The notes: generated by a model from the letters alone, not told the origin. Counted from the stretch's first letter, positions 43,741 through 55,100 are shown. The stretch is DNA of 64,000 bases from VRUE01 sp035318745 (GCA_035318745.1 DATHEA010000002.1:1-64000), one strand, 5' to 3'. Translations and numbers: made by a program.

Positions 43741-44393
43741 GGCTCGCCCGGCTCCCCTAGAGCCTCGCGTAGCCGGCCGACCTGGTTGCGCAGCTCGGCC
43801 AGCTCTCGCTCGAGGCGGTCGAGCCGGTCGACAGGACCGTCGGCGGCCGGGGTCGAGCCCGCGGAGACCTCGGTATCGCCGGGCGAGCTCTCCATCGATG
43901 CCTCTCCTTCGTCTCCTCCCAACAGCTGCTCGTAGCGCTCCTCCTTCTGACCGGGGCGACGCTCGAGCCGTGCGACGTGGCCGCGCTCGACCAACCGATC
44001 GAGCGTGTCATGCACGGCAGCGAGGTCGGCGAAGCCGTGTAGCCGGTCCGCCCTCTGTTTCAACTCGCCCGGCGTCTGTGCGCCGCGCAGCATCATCACC
44101 GCGAGCAGCGACAGCTCGGAATCGTCGAGACCGAGCGCCTCGTTAAGCAGGTGCCGGTACTTGCGCGCACGGCTGCCGGCTCCACTGGCCAACCGCGTCC
44201 ATCCCCGCAAGGCAAGCCGTCGCAGCGCCTCGACCACCGTCGTCTCGTCGTAGTCGACGACGGGATCCCGATTCGTAGCCTGATTACAGGCGAGCCGCAA
44301 CGCATTTAGCGAGAGCGGATAGGCGTCCGGCGTAGTCCGCTGCTTCTCCAACAGGCAACCGACAACCCGGATCTCGACGGCATCGGGCTCCAT
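43731..44393 (-). CDS. YceH family (DUF480) winged-helix protein
   Basis: 220 residues. The opening RVVGCLLEKQRTTPDAYPLS and NALRLACNQATNRDPVVDYD are the YceH/DUF480 signature, two winged-helix domains of unknown molecular role. A C-terminal coiled coil (VDRLDRLERELAELRNQVGR) extends the protein as in other members. Confidence 0.88.
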   Translation of the reverse strand: MEPDAVEIRVVGCLLEKQRTTPDAYPLSLNALRLACNQATNRDPVVDYDETTVVEALRRLALRGWTRLASGAGSRARKYRHLLNEALGLDDSELSLLAVMMLRGAQTPGELKQRADRLHGFADLAAVHDTLDRLVERGHVARLERRPGQKEERYEQLLGGDEGEASMESSPGDTEVSAGSTPAADGPVDRLDRLERELAELRNQVGRLREALGEPGEPQA

Positions 44394-44441
44394 GGGCGCA
44401 TGCTATTTCGTCGTACAGGCGCCGCTACGATCCCTCTCGGT

Positions 44442-44600
44442 ATGAAACGAAACGAAAACACCGCCGCGGAGATTGCCGAGGCCGTGCGTGTGAAACGACT
44501 GCGCGAAGACGCTCAGCGGCCGATCAGCGTGAACCTCGCCGAGACGATCGCCCTGAGCCACGCATTGCTGAAGATGGCCGACGCCGCGCAGCGGCGATGA
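44442..44600 (+). CDS. Small helical protein paired with a nucleotidyltransferase
   Basis: 52 residues from the ATG at 44442, following a TCTCGG that is a weak ribosome-binding site. Highly charged and helical (NTAAEIAEAVRVKRLREDAQ ... ISVNLAETIALSHALLKMAD). Its last bases overlap the start of the nucleotidyltransferase (ATGA). The pairing of a small upstream helical protein with a nucleotidyltransferase fits an antitoxin or DNA-binding partner, but no family is recognised. Confidence 0.6.
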   Translation: MKRNENTAAEIAEAVRVKRLREDAQRPISVNLAETIALSHALLKMADAAQRR

Positions 44601-45073
44601 CGTCCGCGGCATTCGACGAGATCCTGCGGAGGCTGGTAGCGGCAGGGGCTAGGTTCGTGGTGATCGGCGGGCTCGCCCTCGGGGCGCGAGGCGTCGTGCG
44701 GGCCACCAAGGACATCGACATCGTTGTCGCGCCCGACCCCGAAAACATCAAACTTGTGGCCGAGGTTGCGGTCGCAGCCGGCGGGCACGTTCAAAGGGGG
44801 GAAGCGCTGCTCGGTACCCCTTTCTCGATCGCGGCGGAGCTGGCAAGTGGCGAACAGATGGCGATCGACACGGACCTTGGTCGCCTCGACATCGTGCAGG
44901 GCTTGGAGGGCGTTCCGAGCTTCGACGAGCTCCGCGCACGTGCAACCGAGGCCGAAGTACTCGGAGTCAACGTGGCGGTCTGCTCGGTGGAGGATCTGCG
45001 TGCGATGAAGCAAGCCGCCGGGCGCGGCCAAGATCTCGTGGACTTGGAGAACCTCGACGCGGCCGAAGGTTAA
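44597..45073 (+). CDS. Nucleotidyltransferase-fold protein (DUF6036/AbiEii-like)
   Basis: 158 residues. VVIGGLALGARGVVRATKDI then DIVV gives the GG...R.T.D.D nucleotidyltransferase pattern with both metal-binding Asp residues. The C-terminal LRAMKQAAGRGQDLVDLENL is the usual closing motif of DUF6036-type enzymes. Relatives act as toxins in type II or IV toxin-antitoxin and abortive-infection modules. A tRNA gene lies 43 bp downstream. Functional class inferred. Confidence 0.72.
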   Translation: MTSAAFDEILRRLVAAGARFVVIGGLALGARGVVRATKDIDIVVAPDPENIKLVAEVAVAAGGHVQRGEALLGTPFSIAAELASGEQMAIDTDLGRLDIVQGLEGVPSFDELRARATEAEVLGVNVAVCSVEDLRAMKQAAGRGQDLVDLENLDAAEG

Positions 45074-45116
45074 CCCAAGCGGAAGACCGTGATCAGGCTC
45101 TACGCTGTCGAATCCG

Positions 45117-45190
<74 letters not shown>

Positions 45191-45669
45191 TCTAGATTTA
45201 TTCCACAAGCCAAATCTCGCTTGCCCGAGAACGATTGTAGGGACAAATTTGGGCAGTAAGTAAGGATGATCTGTCCGCCAGAAGGCCTAAGTCCGCTTTG
45301 TCCCTTCGCGTCTGGGGTCTGGGCAAGCGGAAACGCTGATCAAAGCCAAACTCGGTCTTGGGGTAAACCTGAAGGAATCGTCTGCCGGACCCGCTGGGTG
45401 TCGCCCGTTAGCGGCTCCTGGCAACCGCCTCGTGGACCGATCAAGCGGCTTGGCCTAACCTCGAGGCAAAAGACACGGACTCCACTTGGAGGCGAAGAGG
45501 GGCAGAAGTTTCCCCGACCTTCCGATGCAAAGGGACGGAGCCGCTTGGACGACGTTCGGCGCGGGCGTCAACGCCGCCCGCGCCACCAGTCTAAAAAGAC
45601 CACCCACACGACACCTGGGGGAGTTTTACTGGGACTCAAAAAAAGGGGCCGGGCTAAACGCCAAACCGG
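45191..45669. other. Gene-free 479-bp stretch after tRNA-Arg
   Basis: No open frame here looks like a gene. The composition is less GC-rich and less codon-structured than its surroundings. It holds a hairpin GGCGCGGGC/GCCCGCGCC (45558-45584) and an A-rich run (CTCAAAAAAAGGGG, about 45636). No second copy of the tRNA 3' end and no integrase remnant is visible. It may be an eroded island or an unannotated structured RNA; I do not recognise tmRNA, RNase P RNA, 6S or SRP RNA motifs. Confidence 0.4.
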
Positions 45670-48600
45670 TCACCCCGTGGTGAATGTCGAGTCATTGCTG
45701 TAGGTAGTGCCTTCCGCATTGCCCGCGGCAATGCGGAAGTGGTAAGTGGTCGTGGAGACCAGGCCGCTTAGGGTCTGGCTGATTTCGACGCCGGCGAGCC
45801 CCGAGCCGACCGCCGCGTTCGGAACCGGGGCATTGGCGCCATAGGCAGTGGTCGTCCCATATTCGATCCGGTAGGTGGTCTGTAACCCGGTCGGGTTGAT
45901 CGTCGCGCTCACTTTCTCTTCGGTCGGAGCAATGCTCGATGCTCCGACCCCGCTCACCGAGGGGGCAGATAGTGGTATCCACTTTTCTATCCGGTTTGGG
46001 AAGGGGTTGCCGGGCACCCAGATGACTCCACCCGGAGCGAGCCCTATTCCCTGCGGCGCGTCGAGCTGTGCGCCGCCGAATTCGGTGACGTATTCGCCAC
46101 TCGGCGTGAACTCCTCGACTCGGGAATCCAGAGTGCCGATCGTCCCATTGCCAACCAGCAGATCACCGGAAGACCGGATCGCCAGCGCGCGAGGTTGTTC
46201 CAGCTGACCGCTGCCGCTGCCGCTGCCGGCGACGCCGAACTGGCCGATATAGGTGCCAATCGAGGAGTACTCGACGACGTGGTTTGCAGTCTGGTCGGCG
46301 ACCCAAAGGTGCCCTTCTCCGTCGAATGCAAGCCCCCCTGGGGCCTGAAGTTCGGGGCCATTGCCCGAGCCTCCTTTGACCGAGCGAATGTATTCTCCTT
46401 TGGAATTGAACTCCTGGACGCGGTGATTTCCCCAATCACTGACCCAAAGATTGCCGCCAGCATCAATGGCAATGAACTCAGGGGAGTTGAACTGCCCGTT
46501 GCCTGAGCCACTAGAGCCGAACTTAGCCAGATATTCGCCTTTGGCATTGAACTCCTGGACGCGATTAGCCCCCCGGTCAACAACCCAGAGATTGCCTGCC
46601 GCGCTGATCGCGATGCCCGCCGCCGCTCGAAATTCCCCGTTACCGGGGCCGAACGAACCGAAGTGGGCGAGGAGTTCGCCTTTCGGGTTGTACTTGACCA
46701 CTTCGAGTTCCGCGGAGATCCAGAGGTTGCCTTCGGCATCGACCGCAACCGGCCCGACGCGGACTTCTTCTATTTCTTTGCCCACAGTGAAGAAGGAGAC
46801 AAGCCCCACTGCCGGGGTCAAGCGCTCGATCACAGGAACCCCTTGGTTCCCAGCTCGAGACCCAACTGCTCGACACCGACCCTGAACCGGGCAGGAGATG
46901 CCGCGTACCTGAACCGAGCTCCAGCCCGTTTCTTCAGCCATTTTCTCAGGGAGCCATTCCATCCCGTTCCAGTGCAGTCCCTGCGCGGGGCTGTAGTTCG
47001 CGCCGACCGCGTCGCAGGAGACAGCCGAAAGGCACGAGACGGCATAGAGCGGGGTTGCAAGGCCGCTCGAGAGCACCTGCCACGTGCTGCCGTCCCAGGA
47101 CATGGTGAATCCGTGGCTTTCTTCAGCATCGCCCACCGCGATGCACGAGGTCGAAGAGCTGCAGGCTACGTCTTCGAGCTGGCTGCGGTTCGCACCACTG
47201 ACGTTCGGGCTGGACTGAATAGACCAGCTGCTGCCGCTCCAGCGCTCCACCAGAGTCGACGGCGCCGAAACGAACTGCACAGAAGCGACAGAGCTGCCCA
47301 CCGCCGTGCAGGCGGCCGACGAGCTGCACGACACGGCTGTGAGCTGATTGCCTTTCTTGCCTTCCCGATTGGGCGAGGCCTGAACCGTCCACGCCGTTCC
47401 GTTCCAGGACTCGATCAACGTCTTTTCTTCGGTCGGTTCTTTGATTTTGCCTTCCTGAGTGTTGACGTACTGCCCCACCGCGACGCAGGAACTGGTCGAC
47501 GAACAGGAGATGCCGCTCAAGACACCGTTGAGGGCGACTTCAGCACCCGTTGGGGTTGGCATCGGCACGCTCTGGATCGACCAGCTGGTGCCGTCCCAGC
47601 GCTCGGCAAGGGGCTTGGCGTAGCCTGACGTCTTGTATTTGCCGACAGCCACACAGGAGCTTGCCGACCTGCAGGAGACATGCGAAAGGATGCTTTCATT
47701 CGCGCCTTCTGGATTGGGCGTGGACTGAATCATCCATTCGCTGCCGTTCCAGCGCTCGGCGAGAGTCACCGGATTCCCACTGAGGGTAACACGGTAGGTT
47801 CCGACCGCGGTGCAGGCGTTCGTAGCCGTGCAGGACACCGATTTCAGTTCCATGTTGTGATACTCGCCGGCAGGCAGCGCCGGCGGCTGGATCGACCAAC
47901 GCGAGGTGGTGAATATACGGTCGGGTCCGTGGAAGGTACCGGTGCTGTTCGATGCCACTACACGGAAATGGTAGGTTTCTTCCGGTTTGAGGTTGCCGAT
48001 GCGCTGGGAGACGGCTTGGGTGGCGTCGATCGCGGATTTCGCTTTGACGCCCATGCCTTCCGTGGTGCTCCCATATGAAGCCGTGGTTCCGTATTCGAAG
48101 GAGGCTTCCGTCTGCAGGCCCTCGGGATAGATCGATGCCTTGAGCAAAGCTTCGTTCGGCGAAAGGCCTGCCGCTTCACTCGCGGTGGCGTAGACCTTGG
48201 CCGGCGTGGCATCGACGACTCCACATTCATTCATGAAGTTGTCCCATAGGCCCGTAACCCAGCTTCCGCCGCCGATTTCGACGTCTTTGAAAGCACAGAT
48301 GTCTGCGATCTCAAAATGATTTGCGTCTTCCGTCACCCAGGGAGAGCCGCCGGGACCGGGGTGGGGATTTGTCGCGCTCTCAGCGTACTCATGCGAGACG
48401 CCGAACGTCGTAGCGCGGGTGATGTTTTTTCCTGGGTCCACGATCAGGCACGCGTCGAACGGTTTATCCCCCATGTAGGGTACGAACAGCAGCGCAGATT
48501 GGCCAATCTGTTCGTGGTACGCACAGAAGGTCGCTTTGCTGATTGTGTATTTGGTTCCCGGCGCCGGCAATACGAGGAACTGATCGTCGTGGCCTTGGCT

Positions 48601-49263
48601 CCAGCCTTTGGCCGCAATAGCCGCTTCAGCCTCTTTGGCGATCTTGATCCCTTCGACTTCTGTGGGCGAGGACACCGGGTCGGTATAGGAGGTGACGGTA
48701 ACTTTGGAAGAGATCCTGCCGGTGGCGTCGAAATATTGCGTGAGGATGCCCTGGTAACTCGAGCTGGACAGGTGTTCGAGGAAGGCCATGATCGCTTCCT
48801 TGGTTTCAAGACCTGCTCCTCCATTCCAGCTACTTCCCCAAAAAATCACGTGAACATTGGGACTGTGCTGAACGCCTTGGTTTTCGCTCAGATAGGCGAG
48901 GGGCGGTGTAGGGCAGTATTTCGGTTCACACCTCGTTTCCAGATTTTTCCCTGATTTCCCGAATGTATGGGCTTGTGATTGCGGTTCGGTCTTGGCAGGC
49001 GGCGGAAGGAACTGTATGGCTTTGCCCCGAGCCCAGCTCGGGATTGGAGCTCCGATCGGCAGACCGTCGTTCGAGAACCCAATGTTCGATGAGGACGCCG
49101 AGGAGGTGGCGGCCGAGCAGCCAGCCGCAACTGCGATGGCCGCGGCTGCAAGGGCGACTCTACGCAACCGCGCTCTTCCATTCCCGATCGTCGCCGAAGC
49201 CAGCCGACTGGCTGCCTCGGGACATCCGGCACCAAAGCCACATCGAGCATCGTCCTCCCGCAT
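45670..49263 (-). CDS. Giant secreted protein: protease-like domain plus propeller repeats
   Basis: 1197 residues. A late hydrophobic segment (RRVALAAAAIAVAAGCSAAT) with Cys about 49 may be a lipobox. Residues about 110-350 form a domain with VHVIFWGSSWN and the metalloprotease-like GVSHEYAESATNPHPG. Then comes an Ig-like unit (EASFEYGTTASYG ... YHFRVVASNS) and about seven repeats with SCS(S/T)..SCVAVG and W.G..W..Q. NHL-type propeller blades follow (NLWVVDRGANRVQEFNAKGE, NLWVSDWGNHRVQEFNSKGE) and a final Ig-like unit. A surface or secreted multidomain protein; peptidase activity is suggested only by HExxE. It overlaps no other gene. Confidence 0.7.
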   Translation of the reverse strand: MREDDARCGFGAGCPEAASRLASATIGNGRARLRRVALAAAAIAVAAGCSAATSSASSSNIGFSNDGLPIGAPIPSWARGKAIQFLPPPAKTEPQSQAHTFGKSGKNLETRCEPKYCPTPPLAYLSENQGVQHSPNVHVIFWGSSWNGGAGLETKEAIMAFLEHLSSSSYQGILTQYFDATGRISSKVTVTSYTDPVSSPTEVEGIKIAKEAEAAIAAKGWSQGHDDQFLVLPAPGTKYTISKATFCAYHEQIGQSALLFVPYMGDKPFDACLIVDPGKNITRATTFGVSHEYAESATNPHPGPGGSPWVTEDANHFEIADICAFKDVEIGGGSWVTGLWDNFMNECGVVDATPAKVYATASEAAGLSPNEALLKASIYPEGLQTEASFEYGTTASYGSTTEGMGVKAKSAIDATQAVSQRIGNLKPEETYHFRVVASNSTGTFHGPDRIFTTSRWSIQPPALPAGEYHNMELKSVSCTATNACTAVGTYRVTLSGNPVTLAERWNGSEWMIQSTPNPEGANESILSHVSCRSASSCVAVGKYKTSGYAKPLAERWDGTSWSIQSVPMPTPTGAEVALNGVLSGISCSSTSSCVAVGQYVNTQEGKIKEPTEEKTLIESWNGTAWTVQASPNREGKKGNQLTAVSCSSSAACTAVGSSVASVQFVSAPSTLVERWSGSSWSIQSSPNVSGANRSQLEDVACSSSTSCIAVGDAEESHGFTMSWDGSTWQVLSSGLATPLYAVSCLSAVSCDAVGANYSPAQGLHWNGMEWLPEKMAEETGWSSVQVRGISCPVQGRCRAVGSRAGNQGVPVIERLTPAVGLVSFFTVGKEIEEVRVGPVAVDAEGNLWISAELEVVKYNPKGELLAHFGSFGPGNGEFRAAAGIAISAAGNLWVVDRGANRVQEFNAKGEYLAKFGSSGSGNGQFNSPEFIAIDAGGNLWVSDWGNHRVQEFNSKGEYIRSVKGGSGNGPELQAPGGLAFDGEGHLWVADQTANHVVEYSSIGTYIGQFGVAGSGSGSGQLEQPRALAIRSSGDLLVGNGTIGTLDSRVEEFTPSGEYVTEFGGAQLDAPQGIGLAPGGVIWVPGNPFPNRIEKWIPLSAPSVSGVGASSIAPTEEKVSATINPTGLQTTYRIEYGTTTAYGANAPVPNAAVGSGLAGVEISQTLSGLVSTTTYHFRIAAGNAEGTTYSNDSTFTTG

Positions 49264-49335
49264 CTTTTCCCCTCCTATTGATTGTGAAATCCTCAGAGCG
49301 CCCTCGATTTTGCGAGGAGGCTGCCTGCGGTGTCG

Positions 49336-52179
49336 TCAGTGCTTTCCAGCTCTCTTCCGCTTGCCACCGCAATCGGCCCGCATCACCGGCTTGGTGCTGA
49401 ACTGCTTGCCGTTGTGCCCACTGAATTCGACGTTCGCCTTCGAAGTGGCGCCGCAGAGGTTGCGACTGTTGATGATCAGGCCCTTCTTGGCGCCCTGCAT
49501 TTGCAGGACGACTTTGGAGAGCGGGGCGTCGGGAGCCGATTCGACCGTTGCCCTGATCCCGCCGTGGGATGAGTCGATCCGGGTGGCGACCTCGACGTCG
49601 ACTAAGCCGTGCAGGTCAAAGACGAGGTCGGGCAGCTTGTGGTTTGAGGAGCGCAGGTAGACCGGGCCTTCCAGTGGCGTGTCGAGCAATGGAGTGAAGG
49701 CTCTGATGAAGCCGTACCGGGCCCCGTTGGGACAGGTCTTGGCGTCGAACTGCACTCGAGTGCAGATCGTGCGGATGTGGGCCTGATCGAGGAAGGCCGA
49801 TCTCGGCAGGCGGACGATAAGGCCTTTGACGTTGGCGTCGCCTTTGCGTGGCGTGTAGGTGGCGGTCAGGCCCGGGTGCCCGCCTCGCTTGGTGCCGCCC
49901 TTCAGCCTCAGGTCGAGCTTCGGCTTGAAGCCGAGGTTGAGGCAATTGGCCGCCTGGTAGCGGGTCGAGAGGGCAACCGGGACGTCGTCTGCTGGGTCGA
50001 AGACGTCCAGGTAGGAGCCGAAGAGGGTCGCTTTGGCGCTCGATTCCGCGCAAGAGGTCGGGTTCAAGGTGAAGTTGGGTCTGTCGACGTAGACCCTGAG
50101 GTCGCGGACCTTCAAGACGATCCCCTTGAGGATGTGGGGGATCGGGTCTGAGGCGGCGCCGTCGACTTCGACTTCTGCCGTCTTCGGATTCAAGGTCAAG
50201 GCGAGACGGACGACCACCGTCCCCGCGTCGAAGGGACCGGCGACCGCAGGGGTGATCGAGATCACGCTCAAGGGATCGCCGTGGTAGGAACCCGCGAGGT
50301 AGATCTTGCCGCCGACGTAGGTGAGGGCACCGCCGACTCCGGCTCCAGCAAGGGTATGGCCAATCAGAGAACCGGCCGGGCAGCTCGGGCTTGTCAGCTC
50401 CTGCCTGCCGGTCTTTGCCTTGGCGACCGCCACCGCCGAGTCGGGGCATTTGCCCACTCCCGCCAAGGAGCCGAGCTCTCCCGGGGGCAGGATCGAGGAG
50501 AACTTGGTCATGTCCTGTTCTCCGTCAGAGCGGATCAGGCGCATGTTGAAAGGCGAGAAGCTGCCGGCGTTGTTGTTGACCGCGCCCGCCTGGAAGTCGG
50601 GGTGGAAGGGTGGGATGCCTCCCGCCGGGCAGGGGCCGCCGTTGACTCCGCTGGTGATCTGGAAGGAGGAGGTGGTCGTGACCGGGGCTCCTCCGGACCA
50701 TGGGGTCAGTACTGCCTTGGTCTCATAGCTGCCGCAGATCGCCGGGGTGATGAGCGGAGAGCGGGCGCCTTCGCGGAAGTGGAAGGCGAATTCGCTGAAG
50801 GGCGTCTGGGGGGCGTCTTCCACGATGGTGATCAATTGCCCGGTCTTCGGGTCCGGTTCCACCCTTGCCGGCAGCACGACCGAGACGCCCAGCTTGGGGT
50901 TCTGCAAGACGATGTAGAGGGCTATCAGGGAGTCGAAGGGGTTCTCGGCTCCACGTTGGGTGGTGGATGGGTCGTCCTGCTGGGCCAGGTAAACCTGGCC
51001 GTCTATTGCTTCATCGACTATGGGGGTTACGACGTGGACGGTGCCCAGCTTCGATGCGTTGGGGCAACCTTCTCCCGGTGCGGAGAAGGCGGTCTCCTTG
51101 GCCAGCTGGGCCGGGGTGCAGACAGATAGCCCTTCCCCTACCGAAGGGTTGATCGTCACCCCCTCCGGCAAAGTTACTTCGGCCTTCTTCAGGTCGGAGT
51201 TGGCGAGTCCCGTCGGGTTGGTCAAGCCTTCGTCGTTGACGGCGAGGCTGAAGTCGAGGCCCGTGCCGCTCTCTCCGGCCTTGGTCGTCGGCTTGGCGCT
51301 CATCGTCGGCTTGAAGGCGAGGCGCCCGCAGCCCGCGATCGGCAGCGGGACAGGCGGTTTAGTCGGGTAGTGAGATTCCGAAGAGCCGGTCACCCAGGCG
51401 GGGTCCGAGAGGTCCGGTTCGCCGTCTGTGAGGAAGGCGCCGGGGTTCTGCCAGGAGTCCATTTCATAGCTGGTGAGGAGCGGACCTTCGCAGCGGGTGG
51501 GCAGGGTGAGGAAAGGCACCTGGGGAAGCGAGACCGGGCAGCTCGTGCCTGGGTGGCGGATGCAACTGCCACGTTCCGGGTCGTGCGCCGGATCGGGCGG
51601 GTTGCCCCAGAGGGTGAATTCGGAGCCGAAGAACTTGACCGGCTGGGGGATGTTGGTCAGCTTGGAGAGGACCTGATAGGGGGGCTTGTGGCTGAGTCCG
51701 ACCTCGACCGTCACCGGCACGCTGAGAACGACGAAGCCGAATTTGGCGGCGGCTCCCGGCGGCGGCGTAAGGTTGAAGACGGCCCTGGTCGCGGCGGCCC
51801 CCGGGTTGACGATTTCAGGGATGACGGTCCCCACCGCAGTGCTGTCCGGGCATTGAGGGGTTTCGGTGATGGGATCGAGGGTGAGGAAATTGGCGGTCCT
51901 ACAGGTCGGCATCGCCGCCGGGTTGCCGACGAAGCCGGGCGGGAAGTGCACGTTCAGGTCCTTGGCTTCCCCGTCGGGATTGAATCCGGGTTCGGCTTTT
52001 TGGTTGAGGCGGAAGTTCACCTCCAAGGCGTAGGGATGGGAACCCGCCTGAATCGTCGGCGAGCCGTCTTTTTCGGAGAAGCCGCTGTCGAATTCGCTGA
52101 AGCCGAAGGAAGCCTGGGCCGAGGGAACGAGGGCAAGGGCGAGCGCCAGGGTGGCGAGGATCGGCGTGAGGCACTTCAT
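49336..52179 (-). CDS. Large secreted protein (paralogue 2)
   Basis: 947 residues. Signal peptide MKCLTPILATLALALALVPS then AQA. Beta-rich units with FPPGFVG, VTLPEGVTINPSVGEG and paired Cys match the 18171-21017 protein throughout. The shared closing block is RTICTRVQFDAKTCPNGARY, then GLIINSRNLC, ending in a basic tail (CGGKRKRAGKH). The ATG overlaps the stop of the upstream NHL protein gene (ATGA). Role unknown; surface structural protein inferred. Confidence 0.75.
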   Translation of the reverse strand: MKCLTPILATLALALALVPSAQASFGFSEFDSGFSEKDGSPTIQAGSHPYALEVNFRLNQKAEPGFNPDGEAKDLNVHFPPGFVGNPAAMPTCRTANFLTLDPITETPQCPDSTAVGTVIPEIVNPGAAATRAVFNLTPPPGAAAKFGFVVLSVPVTVEVGLSHKPPYQVLSKLTNIPQPVKFFGSEFTLWGNPPDPAHDPERGSCIRHPGTSCPVSLPQVPFLTLPTRCEGPLLTSYEMDSWQNPGAFLTDGEPDLSDPAWVTGSSESHYPTKPPVPLPIAGCGRLAFKPTMSAKPTTKAGESGTGLDFSLAVNDEGLTNPTGLANSDLKKAEVTLPEGVTINPSVGEGLSVCTPAQLAKETAFSAPGEGCPNASKLGTVHVVTPIVDEAIDGQVYLAQQDDPSTTQRGAENPFDSLIALYIVLQNPKLGVSVVLPARVEPDPKTGQLITIVEDAPQTPFSEFAFHFREGARSPLITPAICGSYETKAVLTPWSGGAPVTTTSSFQITSGVNGGPCPAGGIPPFHPDFQAGAVNNNAGSFSPFNMRLIRSDGEQDMTKFSSILPPGELGSLAGVGKCPDSAVAVAKAKTGRQELTSPSCPAGSLIGHTLAGAGVGGALTYVGGKIYLAGSYHGDPLSVISITPAVAGPFDAGTVVVRLALTLNPKTAEVEVDGAASDPIPHILKGIVLKVRDLRVYVDRPNFTLNPTSCAESSAKATLFGSYLDVFDPADDVPVALSTRYQAANCLNLGFKPKLDLRLKGGTKRGGHPGLTATYTPRKGDANVKGLIVRLPRSAFLDQAHIRTICTRVQFDAKTCPNGARYGFIRAFTPLLDTPLEGPVYLRSSNHKLPDLVFDLHGLVDVEVATRIDSSHGGIRATVESAPDAPLSKVVLQMQGAKKGLIINSRNLCGATSKANVEFSGHNGKQFSTKPVMRADCGGKRKRAGKH

Positions 52180-55100
52180 CGTGGGTTCCTCCGGTCGTGC
52201 TTGGCGGCTCGGTGGGCCTTTCTCTTGGCCTGCTTTCTCTTCTTCTGGTGAGCCTTTCGCTTGTGCTTCTTGGCCTGAGTCGCGTTGCCGGCGCCTTTGA
52301 AGCTCGCCGAGGCGGGAGTAGGGTCGTTGGGAGCCGACAGGGGGCTCTGGCAGGCTTCGCCCTCACAAGGAGCCGGTGGACCCGTGGGGGGCGGGAAGCC
52401 GCCACCCACGCGGGCGTCGTAGACGTCGATCAGGCCCGGGTCCTGGACGAGAAGGCTCGAGTTGGTGGTGAAGAAGGCATCGCGGCCACTGGCGGCGGTG
52501 TCGACCAATACCGAATCCGATGGACTTTCGCCGCTCGAGATCAGGAACAGGCAGCCGCCGTTTACCGGGTAGTAGTCGAGGTCCGATTCGTCGGCGCAGC
52601 TGCCCGAGCCGACCGCCTCCCACTCATAGACGTCGGCCACGCCGTTGGTGTCGGCGGGCAGCAGGTCGACATAGGAGGTGAAGAAGAGCTTGGTGCCGTC
52701 CGCCGAGAGAGCGCGGGGGGCGTTCAGCTCGGTCTGCGGGGTCGGCAGCGTGGCGGCGGTCCAGAGGAATTCGCCGAGGCCCGGGGTCGCCGAGACGTAG
52801 CGGCCGGCCGGCCGCACCCCCGCCGGACTGCAGGAGGCGCAGGCGAGCTGCCCCGTTGCGGCGTCGTAGGTGAAGACCTCCGAGTCGGCTTCGCCGGAGG
52901 CGAGGTCGGTGTTGTCGAAGCCGGTCAGCGGTTCGGTCGAGACGAAAGCCAGGCGCCCGCCGTCAGGGGTCGCACTGGCGAGGTGGAAGACGGGTATCGG
53001 CGAGCCGTTCGACTTACCTGCGTTGGCGACGCCGCCGACGTCGGTGCCCGAAAGCTTCGCGATGAAAGTGTCGCCGCCCGCTTCGTGCAAGTAGAGGTTC
53101 TCTTCACCCGCTGTCGCTCCGCTGGTCCCCGCCAGCACCGCTTTGGAGACGAAGTAGATGCTCGAGAGGTCTTCGCTGGTGGCGAAGACGGCCCGGACCC
53201 CGGGGGCGACCAGGGTGGTGGTTCCTTCCGCACCGAGGTCATAGAGATAGAGGCTCTTGTCTTTCGGCGTCGGGTTTTCCTGGTCGGGGTCGGCGACCAC
53301 ATAAAGCGCCTTTGAGCCATCGGGGCTTGCCCCCAGGAAGCGCGCCGGCTTGGTCGTCTTTCCGGCTCCTTCGGCTTCTGAGACCGGCAGGGTGGTGGTG
53401 CCGTCGATCCGCACATAGATTTTCCCGCGATCTAACAAGTCCCCCGAAGCCGACCAGTAGATCCGTGAGCCGTCTTCCGACATCGCGTGGGTGACGCTCG
53501 CAACGCGGTTTATCGAGGGTTCGTTGGGAATCACGGCCCGTTCTGATGAGCCCGCAGAGCAGTTCGGGAGTTCCGCTTCGGTTTTGGCGCTCGTCCCTTC
53601 CGGGAAGAGGCAGACGTATCTCAGCTCCCCGCCACTCGCTTCATAGAGACGCGTATGACAGTTTTCAGTTTCGATGCACGCCTGCGGCTGAGCCGGCGAG
53701 TCGGGCGTCAGGTTGTCGAAGGTCCGGAAGATCGCCTTGCTGCCGTCAGCGGAGTAGCCCTGCGGCTCGGGGTAGTACTTACCGGGGACGAGGTTCGGGG
53801 GCGTCGTGGTGGTCAGCGCTTCATAGCCTTTCGGACAGTTGTCACGCCGGTAGAGGTTCGGGAAGCCCGCGATCTCTCCCGCGGCCAGCGTCGATTCGCC
53901 GGCGGGCACCAGCCAGGAGTGGCAGAGGTCGGGGCTGAAGGCCTTGAATTCGTTCTCGAGCAGAAGGGCGCCATAGAAGTTCCCGTTCAGCGGGGCCCCG
54001 AGCGCTTCGGTACCCCACCCTCCATTGCCCCGCCTTGCCAGATACTGGGAGATGTAGGGGCCACCGCCGGCGCCGCCGAAGGCGCGATAGGAGGAGTAGG
54101 TGAAGGAGTCGCCGTCGGAAGCCGCCTGGTTCAGGTGGGTTTCCCATCCCATGACGTCGAGCAGCGAGTGGATGTCACCGTTGTTCTTGTCGAGCGGCGA
54201 GACCATCTCATAGGCACGGCAGTCGGGCAGGTTCGCCGAGGCGCCGGTGCGGAAGGCCTGGTTGGCGGGACAGGAGTCCGGCGGATGAGTGGCCGGGAAA
54301 GTGGTGAAGGTGCGATCCGGCCCGAAGACGGGGCCGCCACCGCCGCTTTCGGCAACGAAGCGGTAGTGGTAGGTGGTGTTCGGCGTCAGCCCGGTGAGGA
54401 TGATGGCGGAGCTCGTCACCGCTTTATTCACCGCCCCGGCGCCGAGCTCGGTGCCCGGGGAGGCGGGCTGTTGCGTGCAGGAGCTCGCAGCGCAATCGGC
54501 GAGGCCGTATTCGAGGAAATAGCGGGTGTCTTTCCAGAGGTTGGGATTGATCTTTGCCTTCACGACAGCGCTGGTTGCCTCCGCTGAGGACAGGAACTGG
54601 CCACTGATCGTCGGCGGCACTTTCGGCGGGTCCCCGTATTTGAGCGGCGGCGGGCCGAGGGCCGTGATGTAGTTGCCTTGGCCGATCGAGCGATTGGCGA
54701 CGTAGAGGTCGCCGGCGCCGTTGGTGCCAAGCCCGGTCAAGGTGAAACGACCTCCATTTCCTCCCGGGATCACGGCAGGGACGCAGCAACTCGAGACTTC
54801 GGCCCCACTGGGGTTGAACTCGACGACCCTCTGCGATGGCTCCTCTTCTGGACCAAACCTGATCGCGTAGAGGTCGCCGGTGGCGGGGTCGGTTACGATC
54901 GAAGACGGCCGGCTGACTTCAATCGGTGGCAGCACCTCGGTGCCCGAGGAGTCGAACCTATGGACGTTATCCTGCCCGCGGTAGGTCGCGTAGATGTCCG
55001 AGCCGGTGGGGTCGGGGGCAATCGCATCGACGATGCCGGGAGCACTGAATTCTCTCTTGAAGCTCCCATTGGGTTCGAATTCCTGGATTCGTCCTTGGCC

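Noticed and set aside
45191..45669. tmRNA, RNase P RNA or SRP RNA in the gap after tRNA-Arg
   Set aside because: None of the conserved sequence blocks of these RNAs could be found on either strand.
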